64,000 nucleotides of DNA from an uncultured Alphaproteobacteria bacterium (GTDB lineage Bacteria; Pseudomonadota; Alphaproteobacteria; CAAHEQ01; UBA3637): the NCBI GenBank assembly GCA_944392795.1, contig CALXXX010000027.1, positions 28,854-92,853 on the forward strand. Reading direction: 5' to 3'. Below are positions 8,907 to 17,219 of the stretch, in pieces; within the stretch, counting starts at the first letter, position 1, and each line of letters starts with the position of its first letter. The notes beneath the pieces are model-generated. The model made no database searches. It saw only the letters and a list, made by a program, of their open reading frames with translations, and was not told the origin of the DNA. Position numbers and translations under genes: made by a program.

Positions 8907-9870
8907 GCGTTATCTCCCGTGAAGATGGATTTTTCAAAACACTATCTATATCCTCCGCTAGTTCAAGAGAAACCGTAATCTGTGTTCCATCTCGAAGCAA
9001 TGTTAACGTTACTTGTTGTCCGATAGATAAACGTCGAATTAAATTTCCCAAACTCTTAGCGCCGCTCAAAGATTGCCCTTCCAATGTTAATAAAATATCG
9101 CCTTGTTTGATACCCGCACGCGCAGCAGGACCGTCTTTTTCTACATCGGAGACATATAAACCTTCTTTTTGATCAAAAATAACCTGAAGACCTAATTTGG
9201 GCCGTTTAACGACACCGTCTTTTTTTAAGCTCTCCAATACCCAAATCAAAGAATCCGAAGGTAGAGCAAAATTCAATCCGATTTCCTCACCTTTAGGACT
9301 TAAAATAGCCGTAGACATTCCAATGACACGTCCATCCAAATTAAATAAAGGACCTCCGGAACTGCCTCGATGAACAGCTGCATCTGTTTGAAAAAAATCA
9401 TCTAATGGAGCGTCTTGCAATTCTCTCCCCTTTGCCGAGATAATCCCCACACTTGCTGATATCCCAAGGCCATAAGGATTCCCGAGAGCCAACACCCAAT
9501 CCCCCACACGAACGCCTTCAGATGTTGCAAACTCAACCGCAGGTAAAGGCGCCTCCGTCATTGCTTTTAAAAGAGCAACATCCGTTTTTGTATCTCGACC
9601 GACAACATATGCTTTCATTGGTTGCTTTTTTTGAGAAAAAATTTCTATCTGTTCCGCATCTTTAACAACATGATCATTTGACAAAATAAGCCCATCTTCT
9701 GATACAACAAAACCTGTTCCATCTTTTTCTCGACCTTCAGCATTCAATGCTCGAATGCAAACAACAGATGGAGAAACAGCATCAATTAATGGCGCAAAAC
9801 TTTCCCCGGGGACAAAAGCTTTTACAGAAAAAGAAAAAATCAAAAAAAATGCAATCCAAAATTTTTTCAT
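8896..9870 (-). CDS. HtrA/Deg-type periplasmic serine protease with one PDZ domain
   Basis: This is a trypsin-fold protease of the S1C family, used in envelope protein quality control. The start at 9870 gives MKKFWIAFFLIF (signal peptide, cleavage near VKA). It overlaps the stop of the DUF2065 gene in an ATGA, so the two are translationally coupled. A longer version would need a TTG start. The triad is visible as SNDHVV (His), DTKTDVAL (Asp) and HRGSSGGPL (Ser). One PDZ domain follows (about 225-310), so it is closer to DegS/HhoB architecture than to two-PDZ DegP. At 324 residues it is a complete protease. Confidence 0.9.
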   Translation of the reverse strand: MKKFWIAFFLIFSFSVKAFVPGESFAPLIDAVSPSVVCIRALNAEGREKDGTGFVVSEDGLILSNDHVVKDAEQIEIFSQKKQPMKAYVVGRDTKTDVALLKAMTEAPLPAVEFATSEGVRVGDWVLALGNPYGLGISASVGIISAKGRELQDAPLDDFFQTDAAVHRGSSGGPLFNLDGRVIGMSTAILSPKGEEIGLNFALPSDSLIWVLESLKKDGVVKRPKLGLQVIFDQKEGLYVSDVEKDGPAARAGIKQGDILLTLEGQSLSGAKSLGNLIRRLSIGQQVTLTLLRDGTQITVSLELAEDIDSVLKNPSSREITHEN

Positions 9871-10076
9871 CGAGCAATAGACCAAAGAATAAATCCCACG
9901 GTAATCATTAACGCTCCATAAAGACGCAATGTTTTTAATGGAGCATCAACTAAAACTTCTGTTGCAAAATTCTGTATAACCTTTGGAAACAAAAAATAGA
10001 GAGCTCCTTCAAAAAATAAAAGACATAGCAATGCTCTAAACCAATCTGCTGCTGTCAAACTCATTAAATCTTCCAT
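9867..10076 (-). CDS. DUF2065 small membrane protein
   Basis: Sixty-nine residues with two membrane segments (about 10-30 and 50-67) linked by a short basic loop with LRLYGALMI, matching the DUF2065/YjeT family of unknown function. In many alphaproteobacteria this gene sits between hflC and a degP-like gene. Here it precedes the protease (ATGA overlap) and abuts thyX; hflKC are not in the window. Confidence 0.8.
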   Translation of the reverse strand: MEDLMSLTAADWFRALLCLLFFEGALYFLFPKVIQNFATEVLVDAPLKTLRLYGALMITVGFILWSIAR

Positions 10077-10697
10077 TTATTTCTCCTCGAACAAAACCGG
10101 AATTTGTTGCCGGAAAGCTTCTCGAAGACTGCACATCAATGCACGAACATCCGGATGTGCCGCCGGAGAACAACGTAAATCAAAAATATGCCGCCACTCT
10201 CGTAAGTTCGCCGTAACAACTAACTCTGTCTTCAAACAGCAGGGCAAAACAGAGCGTGCTGTTTCGGGCTTTTCCCCAAGCTCTATCAGCTTCATATATG
10301 TCTTTTCAATTTCTAACATCGCATCAAACCAATATTGGTATGCTTTGCTTGAAGCATCCAACTCTACTGGTTTAATCACACTAATCTCTCCTTGAAACTT
10401 ATGATGAGAATAACAACAATAACGCGTACTTTCTTGACTAAAAGAGGCCAACCGATGCCGAACAATCTCATTAGCAATAGCACGGTCCGTAATCAATTTA
10501 ACCGAAATAGAAAAATGTTCTATAACAGATTCATGATGTCGCTCGACAATATGACGTGCAAACCTTTCCGCACTTGTTTCATCCGCCTTATCAAAAGACT
10601 GATAACAAGTTCTTCCACATCTTTCTATATGTTTTAAAATTTGTTGCCCATCTAAAGGGGTTAAAATTTCAAACGACGGTTCAATTATTTTTACCAT
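10077..10697 (-). CDS. thyX: FAD-dependent thymidylate synthase
   Basis: ThyX makes dTMP from dUMP using FADH2 and methylene-tetrahydrofolate. The start at 10697 (MVKIIEPSFEIL) has AAAGGAG at normal spacing; an ATG further upstream would add an unrelated tail. The signature RHR-x7-S is present as RHRLASFSQESTR, and ESVIEHFSISV matches the nearby conserved helix. At 206 residues it is slightly short but complete. The choice of ThyX over ThyA suggests folate economy in a small genome (inference). Confidence 0.95.
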   Translation of the reverse strand: MVKIIEPSFEILTPLDGQQILKHIERCGRTCYQSFDKADETSAERFARHIVERHHESVIEHFSISVKLITDRAIANEIVRHRLASFSQESTRYCCYSHHKFQGEISVIKPVELDASSKAYQYWFDAMLEIEKTYMKLIELGEKPETARSVLPCCLKTELVVTANLREWRHIFDLRCSPAAHPDVRALMCSLREAFRQQIPVLFEEK

Positions 10698-10757
10698 GGT
10701 GCTTTTTCTCCTTTGCTCTTTCAGAATGAATAAAAAAGTCCCTTCTGTCAATCGTTT

Positions 10758-10786
10758 TTGACAAAAAAGATATATTGTGATAGACT
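10758..10786 (+). promoter_or_regulatory. Sigma70-type promoter of toxin-like gene
   Basis: Perfect -35 TTGACA (10758-10763), 17-bp spacer, -10 TAGACT (10781-10786), 19 bp before the ATG at 10806; AAGGAA is the ribosome binding site. Confidence 0.75.
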
Positions 10787-10805
10787 ATAAAAATAAGGAA
10801 AAAGC

Positions 10806-11309
10806 ATGGAACAAAAAGAAGCTTTACAACTCTTAAAAGAAAATAAAACAAATGCCTGGCAAGGTAAAAACTCTACCTTGATTTTTTATCATGAAAAAGG
10901 ACGGACATCCCTATTAGATGAACTTTTTGCTCATGGTAAGAAAGGAAAGCTTGCTTTTAAACTTTATCTAGCAGCTGAAGAAGGACACTTTGCCGGCAAT
11001 CATCGTCTAGATAATTCTGATATATGGGAAATTCGAGATTCTAGTAATTCCGGACCAAGAATTTATTACATTGCTATGCCTAATCGCCCAAATACTTATT
11101 TGATTTTAGCTGTTGGAGATAAAAACAGTCAACAATCTATACAAAAAAGAACAGGTGATGTTCATTTAGCAGAAAAACGATTATCAGATTACTATCGACG
11201 TGTTCAAAACGGAACATGGCAAGACTCCCCTGATGGAAAAATGTTTCCACGGATACAAAATCATTTATTTGCACAAAAGAAAAGAGGATCAAATAGATAT
11301 GGATGTTGA
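10806..11309 (+). CDS. RelE/HigB-like protein, possible toxin
   Basis: The 167-residue product has a central segment resembling the RelE/ParE-superfamily (Gp49/HigB) fold: IWEIRD, RIYYIAM, a hydrophobic strand YLILAVGDK, a polar helix, then AEKRLSDYYRR. It carries about 40 extra residues at each end compared with HigB. The next gene overlaps its 3' end and encodes a small acidic-to-neutral helical protein, a toxin-first order like higBA. A strong promoter precedes it. Toxin activity is an inference from pattern only; it could instead be a housekeeping RNA-associated protein. Confidence 0.5.
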   Translation: MEQKEALQLLKENKTNAWQGKNSTLIFYHEKGRTSLLDELFAHGKKGKLAFKLYLAAEEGHFAGNHRLDNSDIWEIRDSSNSGPRIYYIAMPNRPNTYLILAVGDKNSQQSIQKRTGDVHLAEKRLSDYYRRVQNGTWQDSPDGKMFPRIQNHLFAQKKRGSNRYGC

Positions 11310-11508
11310 TATTTTAAAAGAGATGTTAAAAGATCCAAAAGATGCAATGGCTTTTTTGGAAGAGCTGCGAGACAAATATCGTGCTGACTTAGATAAAGAC
11401 GCTTATTTACGTGGCTTAGATACAGTCGTTCGTTCAACGAAGAATAATACGATTCAACAATATATTCAAATGGTTCAGGCTCAATTAAATGAGCGACAAA
11501 AAAACTAA
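11299..11508 (+). CDS. Small helical protein, possible antitoxin
   Basis: Sixty-nine residues beginning MDVDILKEMLKDPKDAMAF. The ATG at 11299 lies inside the previous gene, with AGAGG upstream, so the two are co-translated. The sequence is almost wholly helical and includes VVRSTKNNTIQQYIQM, but I see no clear helix-turn-helix. Gene order and overlap suggest a partner of the RelE-like protein; the family is not recognised. Confidence 0.5.
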   Translation: MDVDILKEMLKDPKDAMAFLEELRDKYRADLDKDAYLRGLDTVVRSTKNNTIQQYIQMVQAQLNERQKN

Positions 11509-12263
11509 CGAACAGGTGGCGCCTTCCGTCGACGAGGTTTAGCTTTTTGATGATTCTCCATTAAACCATCATTAAAACGCATACTGGCATGCGTTCCATC
11601 ACAAAAAGGCTTATTTTGTGAAGCGCCGCACCGACACAGCGTCTGACGATTACGTATTTCATAAAGAGTCCCGTCTGCCGCAATAACCTGTATCCCTCCC
11701 TTTATATACAAAGGCCCACTTGACTGAAGAAGAGGATCTTCAACAACGCCGATTGATTTTTCTAACTTTGGTTCTATCATTTCTCCCGTCTCATTATTTT
11801 GTATCATCAGCCTTCCTGCACAACAATGTGCCGTTTCACGAAGAGCGATTTCATCGCTTTCAAGTCGTCCTTCTCTGACTAAGTTCCATATTTGTCCAAA
11901 CGCATCACAAAAACGAGCAAAAGCACAATAAAGTTCATTATCATATAACGTATAATGTGGCCCTTTGTAAGCCATTGCTTTGTCCATAATATTTTCTCGA
12001 GGAGCTGTTTCTGATCCATCGAAATTTACTTTTTTGTGTGTTCCATCACAAAAAGGTTTTTTCTTAGACTGACCACATCGACATAAGGCACAGGGTTGAT
12101 GATCACTTTTATATTTTTTTCCTTTTAAATATTCCCACGGGTGTCCTTCTTGATTTGGCTGAATGATATGTTGTTGAATATCCATATCTCCGAACACAAG
12201 ATAAGGTCCGTTTTGGGTCACTTTAATATATAAGGATGGTTCTTTTTGTGTTTTTTTTGACAT
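11505..12263 (-). CDS. Two-domain CDGSH iron-sulfur protein
   Basis: The 252-residue protein has two CDGSH [2Fe-2S] motifs of form C-x-C-x(8)-C-D-G-T-H: CRCGQSKKKPFCDGTH near residue 85 and CRCGASQNKPFCDGTH near residue 225. Between them is a middle domain with CAFARFCDAF and HCCAGRL. The start at 12263 is set by GGGGAG; upstream codons are low-complexity. Bacterial proteins of this shape are of uncertain role in iron/redox handling. It is monocistronic and convergent with the toxin-like pair, overlapping by 4 bp. Confidence 0.85.
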   Translation of the reverse strand: MSKKTQKEPSLYIKVTQNGPYLVFGDMDIQQHIIQPNQEGHPWEYLKGKKYKSDHQPCALCRCGQSKKKPFCDGTHKKVNFDGSETAPRENIMDKAMAYKGPHYTLYDNELYCAFARFCDAFGQIWNLVREGRLESDEIALRETAHCCAGRLMIQNNETGEMIEPKLEKSIGVVEDPLLQSSGPLYIKGGIQVIAADGTLYEIRNRQTLCRCGASQNKPFCDGTHASMRFNDGLMENHQKAKPRRRKAPPVR

Positions 12264-12386
12264 TTTTCTCCCCTTTTTTATCCTATATAGATAAAAAAGA
12301 AAGAAACGCAACCTTTCGTTGATGTGGCACAAAAAAACTCTCTCCCGAAGGAGAGAGTTCAGTATAAGATATAAGAAAGTCTCTTT

Positions 12387-12644
12387 TTACTCCATCCCGA
12401 GCGCAGCCTTATAAGCATCCAACAAAAATTCCGTCTCCGCTCGATCAGCCGGGTTCATTTTCCTAAGCCGCAGAACTTGACGCATGACCTTTGGATCAAA
12501 TCCATTTCCTTTTGCTTCTGCAAAAATTTCACGAATATCTCCCCGCAAAGCTTTTACTTCTTCTTCCAAACGCTCAATGCGGTCGAAATAAGAAGTTAAA
12601 CGAGCAGAATCAACTGTTCCGGAAGAAGTGATTTCATCAGCCAT
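12387..12644 (-). CDS. gapR: GapR-type nucleoid-associated protein (DUF2312)
   Basis: GapR clamps overtwisted DNA ahead of replication forks and transcription and is near-universal in alphaproteobacteria. The 85-residue product is a helical, coiled-coil protein: SARLTSYFDRIERLEEEVKAL, then IREIFAEAKGNGFDPKVMRQ with the family's GFD-x-K, and LDAYKAALG at the end. The start at 12644 has AAAGGAG, which overlaps the stop of trcR, so the two form an operon. Confidence 0.9.
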   Translation of the reverse strand: MADEITSSGTVDSARLTSYFDRIERLEEEVKALRGDIREIFAEAKGNGFDPKVMRQVLRLRKMNPADRAETEFLLDAYKAALGME

Positions 12645-12645
12645 T

Positions 12646-13188
12646 TTATTCTCCTTTTTCATCTAACGGAATATTTTTAACCGCGACAGCTAACGCTTTA
12701 TCCAATTCCATTTGAGAACACAATCCCAACAAAACAGGATTTTGTGGAGATAAATCCTCAATATCTTTATGTGTTTTGTTCCGAATAGATTCAATAGTTG
12801 GTCGAGTCGTCCGAATGAGTTTGACAATTTGTAAATCACTCAGTTCCGGATGATTTTTCAGCAACCAAGCCACAGCATTTGGACGATCGCCTCGTTTTGC
12901 CATAGGTGTGTATTTAATGCCCTTCTTTGCTAGATGAGCCACCTCATCATGTTTTTCCAAGACAAGACGAGCCGTTGGATCTTTTTCACAACGTTCAATT
13001 TCTTCTTTTTTTAATTGACCGTTTGCCACAGGATCTAATCCCATAATATGAGACGCAACATCACCATCAGCAATTGCTTGAATTTCCAAGGTATGCATTC
13101 CGCAAAAATCAGCGATTTGGTCAAAAGAAAGCGATGTGTTTTCAACAAGCCATACAGCTGTCGCTTTAGGCATTAAAGGACGTGTCAT
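12646..13188 (-). CDS. trcR: TrcR/DUF1013 cell-cycle regulator
   Basis: The 180-residue product belongs to DUF1013, the TrcR regulators linked to cell-cycle transcription in alphaproteobacteria. It has two helix-turn-helix-like segments: LSFDQIADFCGMHTLEIQAI near residues 20-40 and LSDLQIVKLIRTTRPTIESI near 110-130, consistent with an internal repeat. The start at 13188 (MTRPLMPK) has AAAGG 7 bases upstream, while an ATG at 13203 lacks a site. It is co-transcribed with gapR. Confidence 0.85.
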   Translation of the reverse strand: MTRPLMPKATAVWLVENTSLSFDQIADFCGMHTLEIQAIADGDVASHIMGLDPVANGQLKKEEIERCEKDPTARLVLEKHDEVAHLAKKGIKYTPMAKRGDRPNAVAWLLKNHPELSDLQIVKLIRTTRPTIESIRNKTHKDIEDLSPQNPVLLGLCSQMELDKALAVAVKNIPLDEKGE

Positions 13189-13267
13189 GATATAACCTTT
13201 CATTTAGTTTATTAAAATAGAGGCATTGTATCAACTTTCAGAAAAAATTCAAGAAAAAACCACCAAA

Positions 13268-13440
13268 AAAATCCCGCCGATTATAACAGCGGGACTTATT
13301 ATCAAAAAAAGCTTTTATTTTCATATTACGACTTTATCGTCCCTAGGCTCTACAGGAGTCGGATAGAGGGGATATACTCTTTTTCCTTACAAGCCTTTTT
13401 TGATTTTCTCAGACTCCTCTGGCTTTTATAAGCATAGATA
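13268..13440 (-). ncRNA. Candidate small RNA with its own terminator (unidentified)
   Basis: The 317 bp between trcR and rubrerythrin hold no gene on either strand. Read on the minus strand, they contain paired blocks: AGGAGTC/GACTCC, an ATC-A-rich-GCTT block pairing with AAGC-T-rich-GAT, and GAC-loop-GTC. They end in a terminator (stem TCCCGC/GCGGGA, 13272-13294, followed by seven T's). A separate terminator already closes the rubrerythrin transcript at 13479-13500, so this second one needs its own transcript. A -10-like TATAAA lies near 13428. It shows no recognisable SRP, tmRNA or RNase P core. A 6S-like role is possible, but I cannot show it. Confidence 0.45.
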
Positions 13441-13477
13441 AGCACGAAAAAAGAACAATCTAGCTTTTGGAATAGGA

Positions 13478-13501
13478 AAAAGGCGCTCTACCGAGCGCCT
13501 T
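13478..13501 (-). terminator. Terminator after rubrerythrin
   Basis: Stem GGCGCTC/GAGCGCC with a four-base loop and a T-run on the minus strand, just past the rubrerythrin stop codon. Confidence 0.85.
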
Positions 13502-13505
13502 CTTT

Positions 13506-14045
13506 TTAATAATTTTCTTTCCGAACAAAGAAATAGGCTTGCGGATGTTTACAAACCGGGCAAATTTCCGGCGCTTTTTCTCCAACATGAATGTGACCGC
13601 AATTTCCACACTCCCAAATGGTAATGGAACCCTTTTGGAAAACTTCTCCTTTTTTCACATTGCTGAGCAATTTACGATAACGTTCTTCGTGCATTTTCTC
13701 AATAGCTGCAACCATTTCAAATTGTTTTGCTAATGCTTCAAAGCCCTCTTCGCGAGCTTCTTTAGCAAAAGTTGCATACATGTCTGTCCATTCATAGTTT
13801 TCTCCGGCTGCGGCATCATCTAAATTTGTTGCCGTGTCGGCAATTTCACCACCATGCAAAGCTTTAAACCATAATTTTGCATGTTCTTTTTCATTATTGG
13901 CTGTTTCTTCAAACAAAGCTGCAATTTGTTGAAAGCCTTCTTTACGAGCCTTGCTGGCATAATATGTATATTTATTACGCGCTTGAGACTCTCCGGCAAA
14001 AGCTGCCATTAAATTTTTTTCTGTTTTAGATCCTTTTAATTCCAT
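13506..14045 (-). CDS. rbr: Rubrerythrin
   Basis: Rubrerythrin reduces hydrogen peroxide in anaerobes and microaerophiles. The 179-residue product has an N-terminal ferritin-like diiron domain with the E-x-x-H ligands ([41 protein letters not shown]) and a C-terminal rubredoxin-like domain with two C-x-x-C pairs (CGNC, CPVC). AAAGGAG precedes the ATG. The 5' end overlaps the Fur-type gene by 20 bp, so they form one operon, likely peroxide-induced. Confidence 0.95.
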   Translation of the reverse strand: MELKGSKTEKNLMAAFAGESQARNKYTYYASKARKEGFQQIAALFEETANNEKEHAKLWFKALHGGEIADTATNLDDAAAGENYEWTDMYATFAKEAREEGFEALAKQFEMVAAIEKMHEERYRKLLSNVKKGEVFQKGSITIWECGNCGHIHVGEKAPEICPVCKHPQAYFFVRKENY

Positions 14046-14445
14046 TTTTATTCTCCTTTTCTTTTGTTATTGCTGTCCGGCAAGTCGGACAAACGCCTTT
14101 AAAATTAATCTCATGAACCAACGCGCCTTTCCCCAAATGTTCAGACACTCTCGCCCGAGCCTCAGAGACAAAGTTTGATGGAACATCTTGAACACTGCCA
14201 CACGATAAGCAAATAAAATGATCATGCGGTGTGAGTGTATGATCAAAATGATCCTTAGAATCTAATCCTGTAATTTTTCGGATCAGACCTAACTCGACCA
14301 TTTGATTGAGATTACGATAAACTGTTGCTAAACTCAGATGCGTATCTGTCCTTTTCAATTTCGCCCATAATTCATCCGCAGTCGGATGAACCGGATTTGT
14401 TTTCAATGTGTTTAAAATAAGCTCTCTTTGTTTAGAATAATTCAT
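14026..14445 (-). CDS. perR: Fur-family peroxide/metal regulator (PerR-like)
   Basis: The 139-residue Fur-family repressor has a winged helix ([25 protein letters not shown]), His/Asp metal-site residues ([16 protein letters not shown]) and two structural zinc C-x-x-C pairs (CLSC, CPTC). Coupling to rubrerythrin points to PerR rather than Fur function. An AT-rich operator-like sequence lies just upstream of its start, consistent with autoregulation. The ligand set alone does not separate PerR from Fur with certainty. Confidence 0.8.
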   Translation of the reverse strand: MNYSKQRELILNTLKTNPVHPTADELWAKLKRTDTHLSLATVYRNLNQMVELGLIRKITGLDSKDHFDHTLTPHDHFICLSCGSVQDVPSNFVSEARARVSEHLGKGALVHEINFKGVCPTCRTAITKEKENKNGIKRI

Positions 14446-14458
14446 CTTTTAAACCTAA

Positions 14459-14478
14459 AAATAATAATAATTCTTATT
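14459..14478. promoter_or_regulatory. Candidate Fur/PerR box
   Basis: AATAATAATAATTCTTATT resembles the 15-bp PerR consensus (TTATAAT-N-ATTATAA). It sits 14-30 bp before the perR start, in the shared divergent region with the SIMPL gene. Confidence 0.45.
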
Positions 14479-14526
14479 TTTTATTTACATCCTTTTATAT
14501 GTCTTGTCAAGAACTATAAAAAATAT

Positions 14527-14556
14527 TTGAAATATTTTTACAAAACATGTTAGACT
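14527..14556 (+). promoter_or_regulatory. Promoter of SIMPL gene
   Basis: TTGAAA (14527-14532), 18-bp spacer, TAGACT (14551-14556); AAGGAGG at about 14569 is a strong ribosome binding site. Confidence 0.55.
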
Positions 14557-14582
14557 AATCCTTAAATAAGGAGGATATTATA

Positions 14583-15314
14583 ATGGAAAACAACACATCT
14601 TTCGGACGTTTGGGCGCCGCTTTTTTAATTGGCTTAGGACTGACCTTAGGCGGTTTTTTCCCAGGATACTACTATTATCAGGCAAAAATGAATGCGAACT
14701 CTGTATCCGTTAAAGGACTGGCGGAAATGGATGTCAAAGCTGATTTAGCTGTTTGGGACATTAAATATACCGTCACAAATAATGACTTAACGACAGCCGG
14801 CGCTCGCATGGCGGAACAAAAAAAAATTATTTTAGATTATTTAACGGAAAAAGGATTCTCTCATAAAGAAATCAATATCGGCAGACTCGAAACAAATGAT
14901 TTAATGACAAATCCTTATCGCGATCAAAATATTTCCTCACGTTATATTTTAAATCAAACCATTACCGTTCGCAGTCAACAAGTCGACAAAATCGAAGAAG
15001 CGGTCAGTACAATCGGGAGCTTAATTGACAAAGGTGTTATTTTTGACAGCCAAAGTTATGGTTCACCGGTTGCCTATCTATTTACAGGGTTAAACGATAT
15101 TAAACCCCGCATGCTGCAAGAAGCGACGCAAAATGCGCGTAAAGCAGCTGATGAATTTGCAAAAAGTTCAAACTCAAAAGTAGGTAAAATCAAACGAGCA
15201 TCTCAAGGAGTTTTCTCTATTTTACCTCGTGTTCAGACACCAGGAGCCATGGAATCTGCTCAAATTGATAAACAAGTCCGTGTTGTCTCAACTATCGAGT
15301 ATTGGCTTGAATAA
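14583..15314 (+). CDS. SIMPL-domain (DUF541) envelope protein
   Basis: The 243-residue protein has an N-terminal membrane/signal segment (about 12-32) and a SIMPL domain: SVSVKGLAEMDVKADLAVW at the start, the LTEKGFSHKEI helix, and SRYILNQTITVRS. This family (for example YggE) is periplasmic and tied loosely to oxidative stress. It is divergent from perR-rbr, which agrees with a stress role, though the biochemical function is unknown. Confidence 0.85.
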   Translation: MENNTSFGRLGAAFLIGLGLTLGGFFPGYYYYQAKMNANSVSVKGLAEMDVKADLAVWDIKYTVTNNDLTTAGARMAEQKKIILDYLTEKGFSHKEINIGRLETNDLMTNPYRDQNISSRYILNQTITVRSQQVDKIEEAVSTIGSLIDKGVIFDSQSYGSPVAYLFTGLNDIKPRMLQEATQNARKAADEFAKSSNSKVGKIKRASQGVFSILPRVQTPGAMESAQIDKQVRVVSTIEYWLE

Positions 15315-15322
15315 GTTTTGAT

Positions 15323-15351
15323 TTGTAAAAAAAAGTATTTTTCAGTATACT
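15323..15351 (+). promoter_or_regulatory. Promoter giving a predicted leaderless mRNA
   Basis: TTGTAA (15323-15328), exactly 17 bp, TATACT (15346-15351). A start point 7 bases later falls on the A of the ATG at 15358, and no ribosome binding site is present. Confidence 0.6.
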
Positions 15352-15357
15352 ATCTTT

Positions 15358-16011
15358 ATGACACAAGACAAGTATCAGTTGCCTCCTGAGATTATGAAAA
15401 AGGCAGTTAAAGGAATAACCTATATTGCGCATCCGTTGCGTTTGCGCATATTAGAATATTTAGATGTCAATGGACCTTCTTCTGTTTCCACAATTACAAA
15501 AGCGATGAATGAAGAACAAGTGATTGTTTCTCAAAGTCTTAAAAAATTACGTGATGCTCATCTTGTCACAACGCAACGACGAGGATTATTTATTTATTAT
15601 GCTGTTGCGGAAGAATATCCGGCCAGTATTTTTGTCTGTATTCGTAAATTATTTGGTTATATGACAGACAGTTTTCGTTTTTTACAAGATGATTATAAGG
15701 CTCTTTTACCTAGAGATTATACAACCATGGTAGCAAATCAAATCAAACTATTTGCAAACTATGATAAAATGCGAATTTTAGAATATTTAAACGAGTTTGG
15801 ACCGGCTTCTGTTTCTCAAATTATGGAAGGGATTAAAAGCTCACAAATAAAGGTCTCTCAATATTTAAAGCGATTGCGTGATGATGGCTTTGTCGTCAGC
15901 CGTCGAGAAGGACGCTTTATTATTTATGCCATTACAAAAGGCGTTCATCAAACAGCTATGACATGCATCCATAAACGTTATAATAGTTTACTTGATAAAT
16001 CTGCTTTTTAG
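15358..16011 (+). CDS. Tandem ArsR-type winged-helix regulator
   Basis: The 217-residue product contains two similar ArsR-like winged helices, about residues 15-90 and 125-205. Compare LRLRILEYLDVNGPSSVSTI with MRILEYLNEFGPASVSQIM; and VIVSQSLKKLRDAHLV with IKVSQYLKRLRDDGFV. ArsR proteins usually dimerise, so this looks like a fused dimer. I see no CVC-type metal site; one Cys in each half (FVCIRKLF, MTCIHKRY) occupies the same place. It is the first gene of a cassette with a flavoprotein and a MerR-type regulator, likely controlling it. The ligand is unknown. Confidence 0.8.
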   Translation: MTQDKYQLPPEIMKKAVKGITYIAHPLRLRILEYLDVNGPSSVSTITKAMNEEQVIVSQSLKKLRDAHLVTTQRRGLFIYYAVAEEYPASIFVCIRKLFGYMTDSFRFLQDDYKALLPRDYTTMVANQIKLFANYDKMRILEYLNEFGPASVSQIMEGIKSSQIKVSQYLKRLRDDGFVVSRREGRFIIYAITKGVHQTAMTCIHKRYNSLLDKSAF

Positions 16012-16020
16012 AGGTTCAGT

Positions 16021-17217
16021 ATGACAAAACCTTTATACCTTAGCAAACTTCAGTTAAAAGCAGAGCTGGACCGTTGTTTAAATTGTCCAAGCAAACCTTG
16101 TATGAGTGCTTGTCCCGTCTCTTGCAACCCGCAAGAGTTTATTCAAGCAGCCAAAAAAGGAAATTTTGCGGAAGCTGTTGAAGCAATAACACGAACAAAT
16201 CCCATGGGACAAACATGTGGGCTCATTTGCCCGGACAAATTTTGTATGAAAGCATGTACGCGTTCTCATATTGACTTTGCTATTCAAATTCCGAAAGTTC
16301 AAGCAACCATTCTGGAACAAACCCGACAGAAAACGCCGGCGACAATCCAGGTGACGACACGTCGTCATCCTTTAGCTGCTGTTATCGGTGCGGGTCCAGC
16401 CGGAATTGCTGCTGCAGCCGAATGGACGCGTCTTGGTGGTTCTGTTACGTTGTTTGAAGCAAAAGATCGCATCGGAGGGGCATTAAATATGATCCCAAAA
16501 ACACGCTTACCTCATGAAGTTATCGAAAAAGATTGGCTTTTCTTAAAAAATCGACCGTACATTGAACTACGTTTAAAAACACCTATTCATGCGCCAGAAA
16601 ATTTGCTTAATCAAAATTATGATGCTGTCATTGTCGCCACAGGTGAACCTTTGTGTCAAAAGTTAAATATACCTGGCGAGGAATGGTGTCTATCTTACAT
16701 GGATTATTTATCGGATCCAAGTGCTTATCCGGCTAAAGGTAAAGTAGCCGTCATTGGTGGCGGAAATGTCGCCGCAGACTGTGCTTTAACAGCTAAAAGC
16801 TTGGGGGCGCAACATGTTGATATGTTTGTCCGAAGACGTTTAGCTGATATGAAAATTTCAAAAAGCGAATGTTTGATGTTGATAGACCGTTTTGTTAACA
16901 TTTCTGCCTTAACAAGCCCCGTCTCAATCCTCCGAGAAGAAAAATACTTGACTTTAACTGTCCGAAAAAATCAATACATAGATAACGTTCTGACCCCATT
17001 AACAGAAACAGACACCCCTTTAAAAGGATTTGACTTAGTTATTCGTGCTATTGGCAGTCATTCTTCAGAGAAAAAAATCTGCGAACGATTAATCTATGCT
17101 GGAGATTGTAAAACAGGTGGCTCAACGATTGTAGAAGCACTGGCTTCTGGACAAAAAGCAGCATACAACTTGTTTCATCAGCTTTTTAAGAGAAAATCAC
17201 CTAACGTAAGGAGATAA
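16021..17217 (+). CDS. PreT-like FAD/NAD(P) oxidoreductase with N-terminal Fe-S domain
   Basis: The 398-residue product resembles the small subunit of glutamate synthase and PreT of bacterial dihydropyrimidine dehydrogenase. The N-terminal Fer4_20 domain has CLNCPSKPCMSACP and CGLICPDKFCMKAC, ligating two [4Fe-4S] clusters. The FAD Rossmann motif is VIGAGPAGIAAA (near residue 120) and the NAD(P) motif is VIGGGNVAADCA (near 245). The closing AGDCKTGGSTIVEALASGQ is the typical second FAD contact. No PreA-like catalytic partner lies beside it, so it probably feeds electrons to an unlinked enzyme. It starts 10 bp after the ArsR gene. Confidence 0.8.
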   Translation: MTKPLYLSKLQLKAELDRCLNCPSKPCMSACPVSCNPQEFIQAAKKGNFAEAVEAITRTNPMGQTCGLICPDKFCMKACTRSHIDFAIQIPKVQATILEQTRQKTPATIQVTTRRHPLAAVIGAGPAGIAAAAEWTRLGGSVTLFEAKDRIGGALNMIPKTRLPHEVIEKDWLFLKNRPYIELRLKTPIHAPENLLNQNYDAVIVATGEPLCQKLNIPGEEWCLSYMDYLSDPSAYPAKGKVAVIGGGNVAADCALTAKSLGAQHVDMFVRRRLADMKISKSECLMLIDRFVNISALTSPVSILREEKYLTLTVRKNQYIDNVLTPLTETDTPLKGFDLVIRAIGSHSSEKKICERLIYAGDCKTGGSTIVEALASGQKAAYNLFHQLFKRKSPNVRR

Positions 17218-17219
17218 AA

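Noticed and set aside
9870..9885. TTG start for the HtrA-type protease
   Set aside because: The ATG at 9870 gives a clean signal peptide and an ATGA overlap with the upstream gene.
13320..13440. SRP, tmRNA or RNase P RNA
   Set aside because: The conserved cores (for example the SRP GGAAGCA-type loop) are not present on either strand.
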